Assembly (NCBI GenBank): GCA_038882715.1 | Contig: JAVZNR010000007.1 | Location: 1-64,000 of the forward strand | Reading direction: 5' to 3' | Origin: Candidatus Bathyarchaeia archaeon | GTDB lineage: Archaea > Thermoproteota > Bathyarchaeia > Bathyarchaeales > DTEX01 | Length of the DNA: 64,000 nucleotides | Part shown: positions 17,448-26,724 of the stretch, piece after piece | How positions within the stretch are numbered: position 1 is the first letter of the stretch | Layout: every line of letters begins with the position of its first letter | Notes under the pieces: generated by a model | What the model saw: only the letters and a program-made list of their open reading frames with translations | Told to the model about the DNA's origin: nothing | Databases searched by the model: none | Made by a program: the position numbers and the translations under genes

Positions 17448-18977
17448 TTATGTTACTGAAGTGAAATCCATTGAGAAAATATTAAAGTCTTGCAGGTTCA
17501 CCACGGGAACTATGCCTGGATTAGGCACATGACCCATCTCCCTCTGATATTCTGTTTGTCTTTGCCATGCTCCGGAGTTCACTACTAGTATGCCGCGGTA
17601 AGTGGTGTATTTCATCATGTGTACATGTCCTGCATGGAATATATCGGGCACATGCTCTATGACTAAATGATCAATTTTTTCAGAAGATATCAATGTTCTC
17701 ATCCCATAAATTGGGGCTAAATGCCTACATTGTAGGAGAACTTTCATAGCTTCTTCGGGTGACTGAAAGCTCATGTTTGGGGAGGAGGATATTATGTCGT
17801 CTAGGCTCCTTCCATGAGTTATAAGGATTGTGACACCATGTAGGCTTATTACTGAGGGGTCGCCTAAAAAGTGAATTCTCCCAAGCTTATAAAGGGGTTC
17901 AGCGTAGTCTCGCGGGATAGCTGGTTGAGGTAGAGCTCTCCTAGTCGCGTCATGGTTGCCTGGTATAACGATTATTTCAATATAGTCAGGGATTTCTTCG
18001 AGTTCCCTCGCCGCCCTCTCATACTGCTTATAGAGATCCTTTATCTCCAGCTCATCGTATTGCTGCGGGTATATTCCAACACCATCAACTATGTCGCCAG
18101 CTATCACCAGATATTTGACGTAACCTGCTAGATCTCTAAGACGTTCTTTATCGACTTCTCCCCTCAGCCACTTTACGAAGTGCTTAAATTCCTTTTCCAT
18201 AAACATTTTGCTTCCGACATGTAGATCTGAAAGTAAAACCGCGCAGACTGGCACCGAGGATCTGGCTGATTTTCTTAATGGGACGTCTGGTAGAATTATG
18301 TCTTCTACCACAAATAAATCTCCTTTACCATGCAAAGCGCTCACACAGATAACCTGATCTAGAAGGATCCTCTGAGCCTTAGAATATACCTCATGTTTTT
18401 CCGCTGGAGCGAAGATTGTCGCGTAGCTCTCTAGATCCTCCACCCTGAAAAATATTCCACGCTTTGTTTCACGTTTATCGGTCACCATACATATGAACTT
18501 TACCCTTGAATTTTCTGGAGCCTTTAAGGCGTCGGAGATATTTCCAGCGTCTCTAGCGTCTCCCCTGCTCTTTATTATTTTACTAAGTTTTCTAAACCTG
18601 CTCCTAAAATATTCTATGCAATCTTCTAGAGAACCTGTGGCGCTTATTTTCTCTGTAGGATCACTTATCACTTTAAAATCGCTCTCAACACCCTTGGCAT
18701 ATGGCTGAAAGCTGGTCTTTCCACTGACAAAACCTGCGCTTCTATCCTCCCCAAGCAGAATAGACTTGTCCACCTTCTCTTCCAAAAGTTTACGCGTTAT
18801 GAACAAAGGTTTTTCCGGGAGAGCGTTAATCTCCTCGATGACGGCCTTAACCAGAGAAGTTAAATCGGTTTTATGCGAGACCTTTTTTAGAAACTCGAAG
18901 GCTTCTCTGTCGATCTGATACCCTGCCTCAATTACAAGAGATACCGCGGCCTTAACGCTTTCTAAGTCGCCTGACAT
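17448..18977 (-). CDS. polB: DNA polymerase D small subunit DP1 (3'-5' exonuclease)
   Basis: The proofreading subunit of archaeal PolD, 509 aa. The N-terminal third is variable and is followed by an OB-fold. The calcineurin-like phosphodiesterase domain carries the metal-binding motifs LLSDLHVGS, AGDIVDG, IPGNHD, THGRS and HAGHVHMM. The C-terminal block NSGAWQRQTEYQ is typical of DP1. The start is ATG 18977. Its partner DP2 is 5.5 kb away on the same strand, with the candidate origin and initiator between them. Confidence 0.95.
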   Translation of the reverse strand: MSGDLESVKAAVSLVIEAGYQIDREAFEFLKKVSHKTDLTSLVKAVIEEINALPEKPLFITRKLLEEKVDKSILLGEDRSAGFVSGKTSFQPYAKGVESDFKVISDPTEKISATGSLEDCIEYFRSRFRKLSKIIKSRGDARDAGNISDALKAPENSRVKFICMVTDKRETKRGIFFRVEDLESYATIFAPAEKHEVYSKAQRILLDQVICVSALHGKGDLFVVEDIILPDVPLRKSARSSVPVCAVLLSDLHVGSKMFMEKEFKHFVKWLRGEVDKERLRDLAGYVKYLVIAGDIVDGVGIYPQQYDELEIKDLYKQYERAARELEEIPDYIEIIVIPGNHDATRRALPQPAIPRDYAEPLYKLGRIHFLGDPSVISLHGVTILITHGRSLDDIISSSPNMSFQSPEEAMKVLLQCRHLAPIYGMRTLISSEKIDHLVIEHVPDIFHAGHVHMMKYTTYRGILVVNSGAWQRQTEYQREMGHVPNPGIVPVVNLQDFNIFSMDFTSVT

Positions 18978-19137
18978 TTTCCTTTCTCAATAAAGCCTTA
19001 TTTCCTATAAGAGTTATAGGGGTTCTTACAGTAAATATATGCATATGTATCTCAGCGCAACATCCTTAACTCTTTATATTTCTGAAGATAAAGATATACT
19101 TAATGAGATAGAAATTATATTTTGTGAAGGGAAGAGA

Positions 19138-20118
19138 ATGGAGATCCGAAAAATACAGATGACTAGGGGCGGAACATTTTTTGTAACTTTGCCTAAGGAA
19201 TGGGCTATGCGTCACGGCATAACACGTGGAACAATAGTTGCGAGCACGGTGACCCCTGACGGCAAGCTCATAATTGACCCGAAGTATAATGTTGAACCTG
19301 CCCCAAGAACCACTATTATTAGGCCTGGACCGCACTTAAGCCGCGAGATCATCAGCAAGTATCTTTTAGGCTACGACATTATAACTATTGAAGCAAAAGA
19401 TCGAATAACGCCTGATCAAAGAGACGCGATTAAAAAATCGTCATCCCGCCTCATAGGCCTAGAGATAATTGAAGAAAACTATAGCAAAATTGTCATGCAA
19501 TGCTTACTGGAGCCATCAGCGTTGTCGCCTGAAAAAATTCTGCGTCGAGAGCACTTAATTGCTTCAGGCATGTGTAAAGATTCTGTTACAGCGCTTTTGG
19601 AGGGAGACACGCAATTAGCTAAAAACGTTATTGCTAGAGATAATGAGGTGGATAGGCTCTACTTCCTACTTGTCAGGATTCTGAGAACAATTATCCAGAA
19701 TCCCAGTCTAGGTGAGAGACTGAACATGTACCCTATAGACTGCTTAGACTATAGGCTGACGGCAAGTTTAGTTGAAGCCGTAGCCGACCAATCTTCACAG
19801 ATAGCGGAGTACGCGGTTAAGTTCAGGGATTTAAAGCTAGGAGGCAACGTGGCAAACGCTCTATACGAATTATATAAGGCTATTCATGAAGTCTATAACG
19901 ATGCGGTCGCAGCTTTTCTCTCACGCAACATTCTTATCGCGGAGTCCGTGAGGGAAAATGAGTCGAAGATAAGCGAATTGAGCAGAAAAGTTGAATTGTC
20001 GGCAAGCTCTCTACCCTTAGAGAGGGCTCAAGACTTAGCTACGGTTATCTCATTGTTGAACCGCATATACGACCACAGCGTCGATATATCGGATCTGACG
20101 GTTCCAAGAGAATCCTGA
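19138..20118 (+). CDS. PhoU-like phosphate uptake regulator with N-terminal AbrB/SpoVT domain
   Basis: About 326 aa from ATG 19138, which is preceded by GAAGGGAAGAG. The N-terminus (RKIQMTRGGTFFVTLPKEWA) is a SpoVT/AbrB swapped-hairpin DNA-binding domain. The rest is two PhoU three-helix repeats. Archaeal proteins of this architecture are thought to control phosphate uptake genes. No pst transporter genes are in the window. An upstream ATG (19039) extends the frame but the extension is not family-like. Confidence 0.8.
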   Translation: MEIRKIQMTRGGTFFVTLPKEWAMRHGITRGTIVASTVTPDGKLIIDPKYNVEPAPRTTIIRPGPHLSREIISKYLLGYDIITIEAKDRITPDQRDAIKKSSSRLIGLEIIEENYSKIVMQCLLEPSALSPEKILRREHLIASGMCKDSVTALLEGDTQLAKNVIARDNEVDRLYFLLVRILRTIIQNPSLGERLNMYPIDCLDYRLTASLVEAVADQSSQIAEYAVKFRDLKLGGNVANALYELYKAIHEVYNDAVAAFLSRNILIAESVRENESKISELSRKVELSASSLPLERAQDLATVISLLNRIYDHSVDISDLTVPRES

Positions 20119-20137
20119 GTCTCCAGATCCAATGATG

Positions 20138-20962
20138 TTAAATGAGCCCCTCTAGTATTTTCTTAGCCCTCAATATATCTTCTATCTGCTGTGGTCCTTG
20201 TATTTCACGCTCTATGGTTATGGCGCCATTATAGCCCAGCGCCTTGAGCTTCGATATCAAAGATGGAAAGTTCACTCTGCCTTCCCCTAAGGGCTTCTCT
20301 TTACCCAGCTCCCGCCCATTAGTAGGATATTCACCGTCCTTTGCATGAACTCCGCGAACATATTTCCCAAGGATGTCTAAGGCATCTACCGGGTTAGCTT
20401 TCCCATACATCAGGAGATTCGCTGGATCAAAGTTTACTCCGAGGTTGTCTGCCCCAACATCCTCTATTGTCCTAAGGAGCGTTATAGGCGTTTCCTGCCC
20501 CGTCTCAAAAAGGAAGAACTGCCCATTGTCCGCGCAGTACTCAGCAACGTCTTTAAGCGTATCTATAAGCGAAATATAAATGGGGTCTCTAGGGTTCTCC
20601 GGTATGAAGCCAACATGCGTAGCTATGTTCTCAACGCCCAAATCCCTAGTAAAATCGGAAGCCTTTTTCAATGCTTTTACGCGCACCTCTCTCGTTTCTA
20701 TGGGCACTAGACCTATTGTGCTGGGGCCATCTATAAAGTTCCAGACGTATTTGCCGGGCAGGCCGGCCCACACAGCTGTAACCTCAACGTCATATTTGCT
20801 GGACAGTTTCTTGAGATAATGGGCAACATCACGTTCGTATAGGTTCATGTCCCAGCATGCGACCTGGCATGTTGGAAAACCGTATTTGTGAACCTTTTCA
20901 ATCTCCTCCTCCAAATTCCCCCTTCTTAGAGAAACTATTACGCCGAGCTTAATCTTAGCCAT
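20138..20962 (-). CDS. Sugar phosphate isomerase/epimerase-family TIM barrel
   Basis: A 274-aa protein of the xylose isomerase-like/AP endonuclease 2 superfamily. Conserved metal-ligand regions are visible: ATHVGF, FLFETG, LGVNFDPANLLMYG, VRGVHAKDGE and a C-terminal GAITIEREIQG. Such enzymes isomerise or epimerise sugars or inositols; the substrate cannot be assigned. The start is ATG 20962. It is convergent with the PhoU-like gene. Confidence 0.8.
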   Translation of the reverse strand: MAKIKLGVIVSLRRGNLEEEIEKVHKYGFPTCQVACWDMNLYERDVAHYLKKLSSKYDVEVTAVWAGLPGKYVWNFIDGPSTIGLVPIETREVRVKALKKASDFTRDLGVENIATHVGFIPENPRDPIYISLIDTLKDVAEYCADNGQFFLFETGQETPITLLRTIEDVGADNLGVNFDPANLLMYGKANPVDALDILGKYVRGVHAKDGEYPTNGRELGKEKPLGEGRVNFPSLISKLKALGYNGAITIEREIQGPQQIEDILRAKKILEGLI

Positions 20963-21121
20963 TTAGCAAACCTCCGAGATTCTGAAAGCGTTAATTCAGT
21001 TAATTTATGATCTAAAGCCAGAACAATTATATTTCAACCCAATGCAATTTAAACCTTCTTCAAATAAACCTTTAATAACTGTTTTAAGCAACTTAGAATC
21101 TTTGTCCGGAGGCTCCGTTAA

Positions 21122-21973
21122 TTGAAAAGACGAAGCTGGGCGCTTATGGCCGCGGTGGTTTCAATATGGGGTTTCAACTGGACTGTTATGAAAGTGGGGT
21201 TGAATTTTGTTAGTCCACTAAACCTTATCTCGCAGAGGCTTTTATTGGCTTCAATAGCGCTATCACCAGTCTTAATACTTGAGAGAAAAAAGATTCCGAG
21301 GGACGCTAATACGTGGCTTAAGCTTGTATTCAACAGTATAGTGAACGCAACTGGAATGGCGTCAACCCATATAGGCCTACTATATGAAACTTCAGGCCTA
21401 AGCTCGATTTTAACCTACACGCAGCCCTTATTCGTATTCTGCTTGGCAGCATTATTTCTGAACGAAAAAATCACCATGGTCAGGGTACTGGGCGCAGCTC
21501 TCGGCTTCCTTGGCGTAGTGATAATATATGTGGAGCGTGTCAGCCAAATAACTCTATCGAGCGCGACACTATTTCTTATTGCAGGCGCCTTCCTCTGGGC
21601 GGTTACAACGATTTACTACAAAAAATTTTTAACGCATGTTAACCCGGAAATCGTAAACGTTGTTCAATTTCCTATAGGAACAGTTTTCCTCATAACCGTT
21701 ACGTCAATGCTAGATAAATTAACCTTCAGCGTGGACATAACATATATTCTCTCAATACTGTACATAGCTATTCTCGGATCAGCGGTGGCATCCACAATAT
21801 GGCTAGCCCTTATAAGAATCGAAGAGGCGACAATAGTCTCCACATCAAGTCTAGCAGTGCCAGCAGCGGCGCTCTTCTTCGGCTGGATTTTTCTGAAAGA
21901 ACCCGTTAGGCCTTCTTTACTCTTAGGTTTCGCGCTTATATTAACTGGCATTTATCTTGTAAACAAACATTAA
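21122..21973 (+). CDS. DMT-superfamily (EamA) permease
   Basis: A 283-aa membrane protein of ten helices, made of two EamA repeats (WGFNWTVMKVG at the start of the first, AGAFLWAVTTIYYKKF at the start of the second). The family exports or imports metabolites such as amino acids and nucleotide sugars. The start is TTG 21122, supported by a GGAGG site 8-12 nt upstream. No partner gene identifies the substrate. Confidence 0.85.
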   Translation: MKRRSWALMAAVVSIWGFNWTVMKVGLNFVSPLNLISQRLLLASIALSPVLILERKKIPRDANTWLKLVFNSIVNATGMASTHIGLLYETSGLSSILTYTQPLFVFCLAALFLNEKITMVRVLGAALGFLGVVIIYVERVSQITLSSATLFLIAGAFLWAVTTIYYKKFLTHVNPEIVNVVQFPIGTVFLITVTSMLDKLTFSVDITYILSILYIAILGSAVASTIWLALIRIEEATIVSTSSLAVPAAALFFGWIFLKEPVRPSLLLGFALILTGIYLVNKH

Positions 21974-22035
21974 AAAATAAAATAGGTTTAATGACGCAGT
22001 TCTTCGCTAGCCTCGCTGGAAGCCCAGATTCAGCC

Positions 22036-22323
22036 TTAAAAAATCTCTCTTTCGCCGATTTTTCTGAAAATTTTCCCTCTAACTTTTATCGAAGGCACAG
22101 CCTCCTCTTCCGGCCCCTTCTCAATGGTTTTTCTCTTTAGTGTCTCTCCGCATATGCCTCCTGGAAGTAGGCGTCTAATCATGCACATCGCGTAGTTGCA
22201 GTTCACCGGATTACATGGCTCCTCAGTCCATCGGCACCAGGGCATTTTTCCGCGGAACACCAAAAAATTCTTTCCGCATTTGAACTTATTGCATGTTGAG
22301 AAACATTTTCTGGTCTCGGACAA
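22036..22323 (-). CDS. Small Cys-rich hypothetical protein
   Basis: 95 aa. The N-terminal 60 residues hold eight cysteines (KCFSTCNKFKCGKN, PWCRWTEEPCNPVNCNYAMC, GICGE) and the last 35 are basic and cysteine-free. The pattern suggests a metal or iron-sulfur site or a zinc-knuckle. I do not recognise the family. It stands alone on the minus strand between two plus-strand genes. Confidence 0.5.
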   Translation of the reverse strand: MSETRKCFSTCNKFKCGKNFLVFRGKMPWCRWTEEPCNPVNCNYAMCMIRRLLPGGICGETLKRKTIEKGPEEEAVPSIKVRGKIFRKIGEREIF

Positions 22324-22507
22324 GGCCTACACGACCCGATCTAAGGGAAAATTTTGAGGTATCATGCCTTTTCTCTTACTTTTGGATATGAAGAGCCAAG
22401 TTATAAATTTTTCTAGAAATCGCCCTCCAGCACCGAGGCCCATAGAGATCAAAAGTGAAAAGGCGGCTGCGAGTATAGGGACGCTAAATATTAAATTAAA
22501 TATTATT

Positions 22508-22533
22508 AAATATTGATTGTAAATATTGATTGT
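22508..22533. repeat. Tandem 13-bp direct repeat upstream of the GH-like gene
   Basis: AAATATTGATTGT occurs twice in perfect tandem (22508-22520, 22521-22533), inside a very AT-rich stretch ending 38 bp before the GTG at 22572. It could be a regulator binding site for that gene. Confidence 0.45.
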
Positions 22534-22571
22534 TAAAACATAGTTCGTTTAGTGAATGTTAAACAGGAGGA

Positions 22572-24302
22572 GTGGCTCTGCAAAAGGGTTATGTAAATTT
22601 TGATGTGGCGATCTACTGTCAAATCTACGATGTGTTAAGAATGGCGGATCAATTTTGGCTAGAAAAATCTTTTGACGAGATATCTAGATTTGTCAAGTTT
22701 AATAAGGTGTATCTCGAAACCTTTCGTGATATGGTCTTGGCCGATGAGGAAACTATACTGAAAATTAAAGGGTTCTTTGAGGACAGGGGCATTAGAGTTT
22801 CCGGCGGTATTTGTCCGGTTATGAATGAGCGAGAATGGATGCGAACCTTCTGCTATTCTAACCCCGAACATGTAAATAAGCTCAAGGAGATATTTTCCTA
22901 TACTGCCAAATTTTTTGATGAAATAATCATCGACGACTTCTTCTTTACGAACTGTAAATGTGAAGTTTGCATTAAACAGAAGGGTGATGAGAGCTGGGCA
23001 AGTTACCGGCTTAAAATGCTGGTTAAGGCTGCTAAAAACATAATTGAGGCGGCGAAAACAGTTAATCCAAAAGTAAAATTAATAATTAAATATCCTAACT
23101 GGTATGAACATTATCAGTTTCTAGGCTATGACTTGAATGGAGAATCGAAAATTTTTGATGGCATCTATACTGGAACCGAAACCAGGGACTCAGAGTATAC
23201 TTATCAGCATCTACAGCCATACCAAAGCTACTTAATTATGCGGTACCTCGAAAACGTTAGCCCCGGAAAGAACCTCGGAGGATGGGTGGATCCATTTGCT
23301 AGAAGAGTTATGGATATATATGCTCAGCAAATTAGGTTTACCCTTTTCGCTAAAGCGAGAGAGATCACCTTATTCTGCTATGGTGCGTTGGTTAAATCGA
23401 TCGGTGAGGGAGCAGGAGTTTCCCGAAGAGCGCTTAGCTCGGTTGCGCATGTGGCCGGAAACGCTCTTGAGGATGCCGATATAGCGCTGAGCCATCTGGG
23501 TCAACCGATCGGCGTCCCATGCTATAAACCCTACAACTCCTCGTCAAACGAAGATTTTCTGCCCAACTACATCGGCATGATAGGCATACCATTAGATCTT
23601 ACACCATACTTTCCAAACAACAAAGAAACAATACTGTTGACGGAGAACGCGAAATTTGATCAAGAAATTCTCGAAAAGATTAGGGAGCATTTGCTTCAGG
23701 GCGGAAAAATCATCATCACTTCCGGGCTGCTTAAAGCCCTTCAAGACAAAGGCTTATCAAGCATTGTTGAGGTTGAGTGTACGGATAAGAGAGTTTTGGT
23801 TAGCAGGTTCTCTAAATTCATGTTTTCTGAAATATATCACTCTGATGCCGAAATCTTAATACCTCAAATAAAGTATCCAACCAACGATGTTTGGGAGATT
23901 GTAACCTGCCTAAGCAAAGGCAACGGGTACCCACTACTCTTATACTCTCAGTACGCTAAAGGGGCGCTTTACATCCTAACTGTACCGGATAATTTCGGCG
24001 ATTTATACCATCTGCCTAAAGAGGTTCTCGTAGAGATAAGGCGGATTTTGGCTGGGGACATGAAAGCCTATATTGAGGGGCCGAGCAAAATTTGCTTGTT
24101 TGCTTACGACAACGATACCATTGTGGTTGAATCCTTTTTGCCCCATCACTCAAAATACAGCTTAGTGATTAGAGGGAAAAGCGCTAAGCTGTACGACTTA
24201 ACCTTAAATAGAGAGATTAAGGGGTATGAGAGAGAGGATGAAACGGTCTTTCCACTATGGATAGAGCCGCACAGCTATAGGCTTTATAAACTGTATGCTT
24301 AA
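22572..24302 (+). CDS. Putative glycoside hydrolase-like TIM-barrel protein
   Basis: A 576-aa protein I can place only broadly. The N-terminal 300 residues have TIM-barrel rhythm with an acidic strand end (EIIIDDFFFTNCKCEVC) that could hold a catalytic pair, and a later EITLFCYGALVK. The 350-450 region (ILLTENAKFDQEILEKIREH, GGKIIITSGLLK) resembles the Rossmann-like trimerisation domain of family-42 type beta-galactosidases. The tail is a small beta-sandwich. There is no signal peptide, so it is likely cytosolic. The start is GTG 22572; the purine run AGGAGG is unusually close to it. Confidence 0.5.
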   Translation: MALQKGYVNFDVAIYCQIYDVLRMADQFWLEKSFDEISRFVKFNKVYLETFRDMVLADEETILKIKGFFEDRGIRVSGGICPVMNEREWMRTFCYSNPEHVNKLKEIFSYTAKFFDEIIIDDFFFTNCKCEVCIKQKGDESWASYRLKMLVKAAKNIIEAAKTVNPKVKLIIKYPNWYEHYQFLGYDLNGESKIFDGIYTGTETRDSEYTYQHLQPYQSYLIMRYLENVSPGKNLGGWVDPFARRVMDIYAQQIRFTLFAKAREITLFCYGALVKSIGEGAGVSRRALSSVAHVAGNALEDADIALSHLGQPIGVPCYKPYNSSSNEDFLPNYIGMIGIPLDLTPYFPNNKETILLTENAKFDQEILEKIREHLLQGGKIIITSGLLKALQDKGLSSIVEVECTDKRVLVSRFSKFMFSEIYHSDAEILIPQIKYPTNDVWEIVTCLSKGNGYPLLLYSQYAKGALYILTVPDNFGDLYHLPKEVLVEIRRILAGDMKAYIEGPSKICLFAYDNDTIVVESFLPHHSKYSLVIRGKSAKLYDLTLNREIKGYEREDETVFPLWIEPHSYRLYKLYA

Positions 24303-24440
24303 CCCTCCCCTTTAATTTAATCTGTATGAATTCATAGGTTCAAAGAACCCTAGAGGAGAAAACCACTGACAAAATTTAAATACATCCAAAATATATTTCG
24401 ATAGTGGATAATATATAACAATGAGGATGGAATAACATCT

Positions 24441-25055
24441 ATGAGCGGGCAGACTGAATCTGGAATAGGTGAGGTTGGAAGCATAAAGTTTCCGATAAGC
24501 GATGCATTCAAGTATTGTCTTGAAAGCATCAGGAAGCGTTTTACAAGAACCATGATAACCTCGCTCTCAGTCTTATTAAGCATCGCTTTTCTTGTGTCGC
24601 TATTAACTATGGGAGAAATACTCTCTAGGCCCGAGATCGGCGGGGCCCCTCAACAGTACCAGATATGGGTAGCTATTATAGCCCTACTTGTCTGCGGAGT
24701 TGGAATAGTGAACTCTATGCTGATGTCGGTGACCGAACGCTACAAGGAAATAGGCACCATAAAATGTTTGGGTGCAACTGATAGCGCTGTTCTAGAAATA
24801 TTCCTTATAGAGGCTTTACTGCTAGGTATAATAGGCGGCGCCATCGGCGCAGTGGTCGGCTGGGTTTCTGCAGTAGTCATCTATTATATTCAATATGGGC
24901 CTCTAGTATTCTTTGAAGGAGCCATAGTTAGATATGCAACCATTATTGGAATGGCTATTGGAGTAGCTGCCTTAATAAGCGTTGTCGCCGCAGCCTACCC
25001 ATCCATATATGCAGCTAGGTTAAAGCCAGCTGAAGCCCTCAGATATGAAGTTTAG
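24441..25055 (+). CDS. Short FtsX/MacB-type ABC permease domain protein
   Basis: 204 aa. One membrane helix (about 40-60) is followed by three (about 72-95, 122-147, 165-190), with the FtsX signature ERYKEIGTIKCLGATDSAVL and the C-terminal YAARLKPAEALRYE. The large extracellular MacB domain normally placed after helix 1 is reduced to about a dozen residues. No ATPase gene is adjacent. It could be a minimal permease that pairs with an ATPase elsewhere, or a deletion derivative. The frame is intact with no sign of decay. Confidence 0.75.
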   Translation: MSGQTESGIGEVGSIKFPISDAFKYCLESIRKRFTRTMITSLSVLLSIAFLVSLLTMGEILSRPEIGGAPQQYQIWVAIIALLVCGVGIVNSMLMSVTERYKEIGTIKCLGATDSAVLEIFLIEALLLGIIGGAIGAVVGWVSAVVIYYIQYGPLVFFEGAIVRYATIIGMAIGVAALISVVAAAYPSIYAARLKPAEALRYEV

Positions 25056-25067
25056 GCGTTAAATGCT

Positions 25068-25988
25068 TTAGAATGCTTTAAGAACCGTTTTCGCAAGGCT
25101 AATTTTATCCTCTAATGTCCTCATTATTGTATTGGTCAAAATAACTTTTATTCCAAGCCCCTCTATCCTATCTTTCTCTCTTACGTCTAATTGATCTAGC
25201 ACAAATACGTCTAGAAAGTCTCTGTATAAATATGCCGCCGAGAAAGCCGATACCTCTAAGCCAAGCCCGCTCATCAACTTATCGGCCGGACCTTTTATCG
25301 GCGCTCCGGAAACTATAGGGCTTATAGCAATTTTACGCGCCCGGCTTTTTCTTAACGCTTCTCTCACGCCCTTAACTGACAATATTGTGCCTATGCTTAC
25401 AATCGGGTTGCTTGGACAAACAATCACTAATTCGCTTTTCAATATAGACTCGATAACCCCTTCCGCTGGACTCGCGTTTTCCGCACCAACATATTTTACG
25501 CCTAAAACCCTGTCCTTAGCCCCCCTCTTAACCAAATATTCCTGAAAATGCATTAACCCGGCTTCAGTCTCGATCCAGGTCTCAAACCTATCATCGGTCA
25601 TTGGGAGAATATTAACCTTTAAACCTAAACTTTCACATATCTTCCTAGTTGCCTGAGAGAGCTTTAGACCGCTTTTTAAGAGAATCGTTCTATGAATATG
25701 TGTCGCTAGGTCTCTGTCGCCTAGATTGAACCATGTCTCGTATCCGTATCTCCGCAGCATCTCTAAACAGTGAAACGTGTCACCTCTTATTCCCCAACCC
25801 TTCTCCTCATCCACTATGCCAGCTAAAGTATAGGCGACTATGTCTAGATCCGGCGAAATATGTAGTCCAAAAAGCTCTATGTCGTCCCCTGTATTAACGA
25901 TAACCGTTAGATCTTCCTCAGGAATAATTTTAACAAGACCAGAAAGAAATTTCGCGGCGCCAACCCCGCCAGCTAAAGCCGTTATCAT
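25068..25988 (-). CDS. cofD: 2-phospho-L-lactate transferase (CofD), F420 biosynthesis
   Basis: Transfers a phospholactyl-type group to the deazaflavin Fo to give F420-0 (or dehydro-F420-0 if the donor comes from PEP). 306 aa. Signatures are TALAGGVGAAKFL at the N-terminus, VNTGDD, WFNLGDRDLATHI, CPSNPIVSIGTIL and SPIVSGAPIKGPA. The stop region precedes a convergent gene. Its start overlaps the stop of the upstream nitroreductase gene by 4 bp, so the two are translationally coupled, which supports a shared role in F420 synthesis. Confidence 0.95.
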   Translation of the reverse strand: MITALAGGVGAAKFLSGLVKIIPEEDLTVIVNTGDDIELFGLHISPDLDIVAYTLAGIVDEEKGWGIRGDTFHCLEMLRRYGYETWFNLGDRDLATHIHRTILLKSGLKLSQATRKICESLGLKVNILPMTDDRFETWIETEAGLMHFQEYLVKRGAKDRVLGVKYVGAENASPAEGVIESILKSELVIVCPSNPIVSIGTILSVKGVREALRKSRARKIAISPIVSGAPIKGPADKLMSGLGLEVSAFSAAYLYRDFLDVFVLDQLDVREKDRIEGLGIKVILTNTIMRTLEDKISLAKTVLKAF

Positions 25989-26614
25989 AGGCTAACACCC
26001 CAATAATTCTTAAAGGCTATCTCTTTAAGTGGCTTTCTAGGCGGGGGCTCAGGGCTTTCAGCCGGATAGCCGATCGTTATTAGGGCCTGGGGCTCAACCT
26101 CACGCGGCATCCCTAAAACCCTCCTAACGGTCTCTTGGCAGAATAAGGGTGCACAGAACCAGCATGCGCCTAAACCCTCAGCATGAGCGGCCAAAAGGAT
26201 GTTCTGTATCGCGGCGGCTAAGCTCTGCGCCGCCATCAAATGCTCAAGTCTCTGCCTCCGCCTATCAGGATACTTATGCATATCCCTCATAGTTAAAGCA
26301 GCAACCACTAAAACTGGCGCCTCCGAAAAACGTTTAATCGACTCGCTGGTCAACCTTTCAACTTCTTCTTTGGAGACACCATTCCCCTCAAGATCCCTCA
26401 TCCAATCAGAAGCCATAGCTTCAGCTAAGCGCTTCTTCACATCAGGGGCAGTCACTATGATGAATCGCCAGGGCTGAGCATTATGGGCTGAAGGAGCCCA
26501 TCTAACAGCCTCAATGACTTTAAGGATGGTCTCCTCTGGAATAGTCTCTGGCGAATAGATTCTGATGCTTCTCCTACCTACAATTATGCTCCAAAAGTTC
26601 TGCACTCCACTCAC
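25985..26614 (-). CDS. Nitroreductase-family flavoprotein, likely dehydro-F420-0 reductase type
   Basis: A 209-aa FMN-dependent nitroreductase-fold enzyme (RRSIRIYSPETIP at the N-terminus, WAPSAHNAQPWRF, GLGACWFCAPLFC). The central and C-terminal segments resemble the nitroreductase domain of mycobacterial FbiB: an AMASDWMRDL-like helix followed by EAPVLVV, and ITIGYPAE near the end. That domain reduces dehydro-F420-0. Coupling to cofD by a 4-bp overlap supports this over generic nitroreduction. The similarity is judged by eye. Confidence 0.8.
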   Translation of the reverse strand: MSGVQNFWSIIVGRRSIRIYSPETIPEETILKVIEAVRWAPSAHNAQPWRFIIVTAPDVKKRLAEAMASDWMRDLEGNGVSKEEVERLTSESIKRFSEAPVLVVAALTMRDMHKYPDRRRQRLEHLMAAQSLAAAIQNILLAAHAEGLGACWFCAPLFCQETVRRVLGMPREVEPQALITIGYPAESPEPPPRKPLKEIAFKNYWGVSL

Positions 26615-26660
26615 ACCCCTAAAGCTATAAATATTGTAGGTTTATTTTTAGGCTTAAATG

Positions 26661-26678
26661 TTACTTATTTTTGAGTAA
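26661..26678. promoter_or_regulatory. Inverted repeat before the ECF transporter gene
   Basis: TTACT (26661-26665) and AGTAA (26674-26678) form a short dyad just upstream of a TATA-like CTTTTAAAT (26682-26690). The position suits an operator. I cannot name the regulator. Confidence 0.3.
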
Positions 26679-26724
26679 TAACTTTTAAATAAGTAGAATG
26701 AGAGAAGCATTAGGAGGTGAAGCG

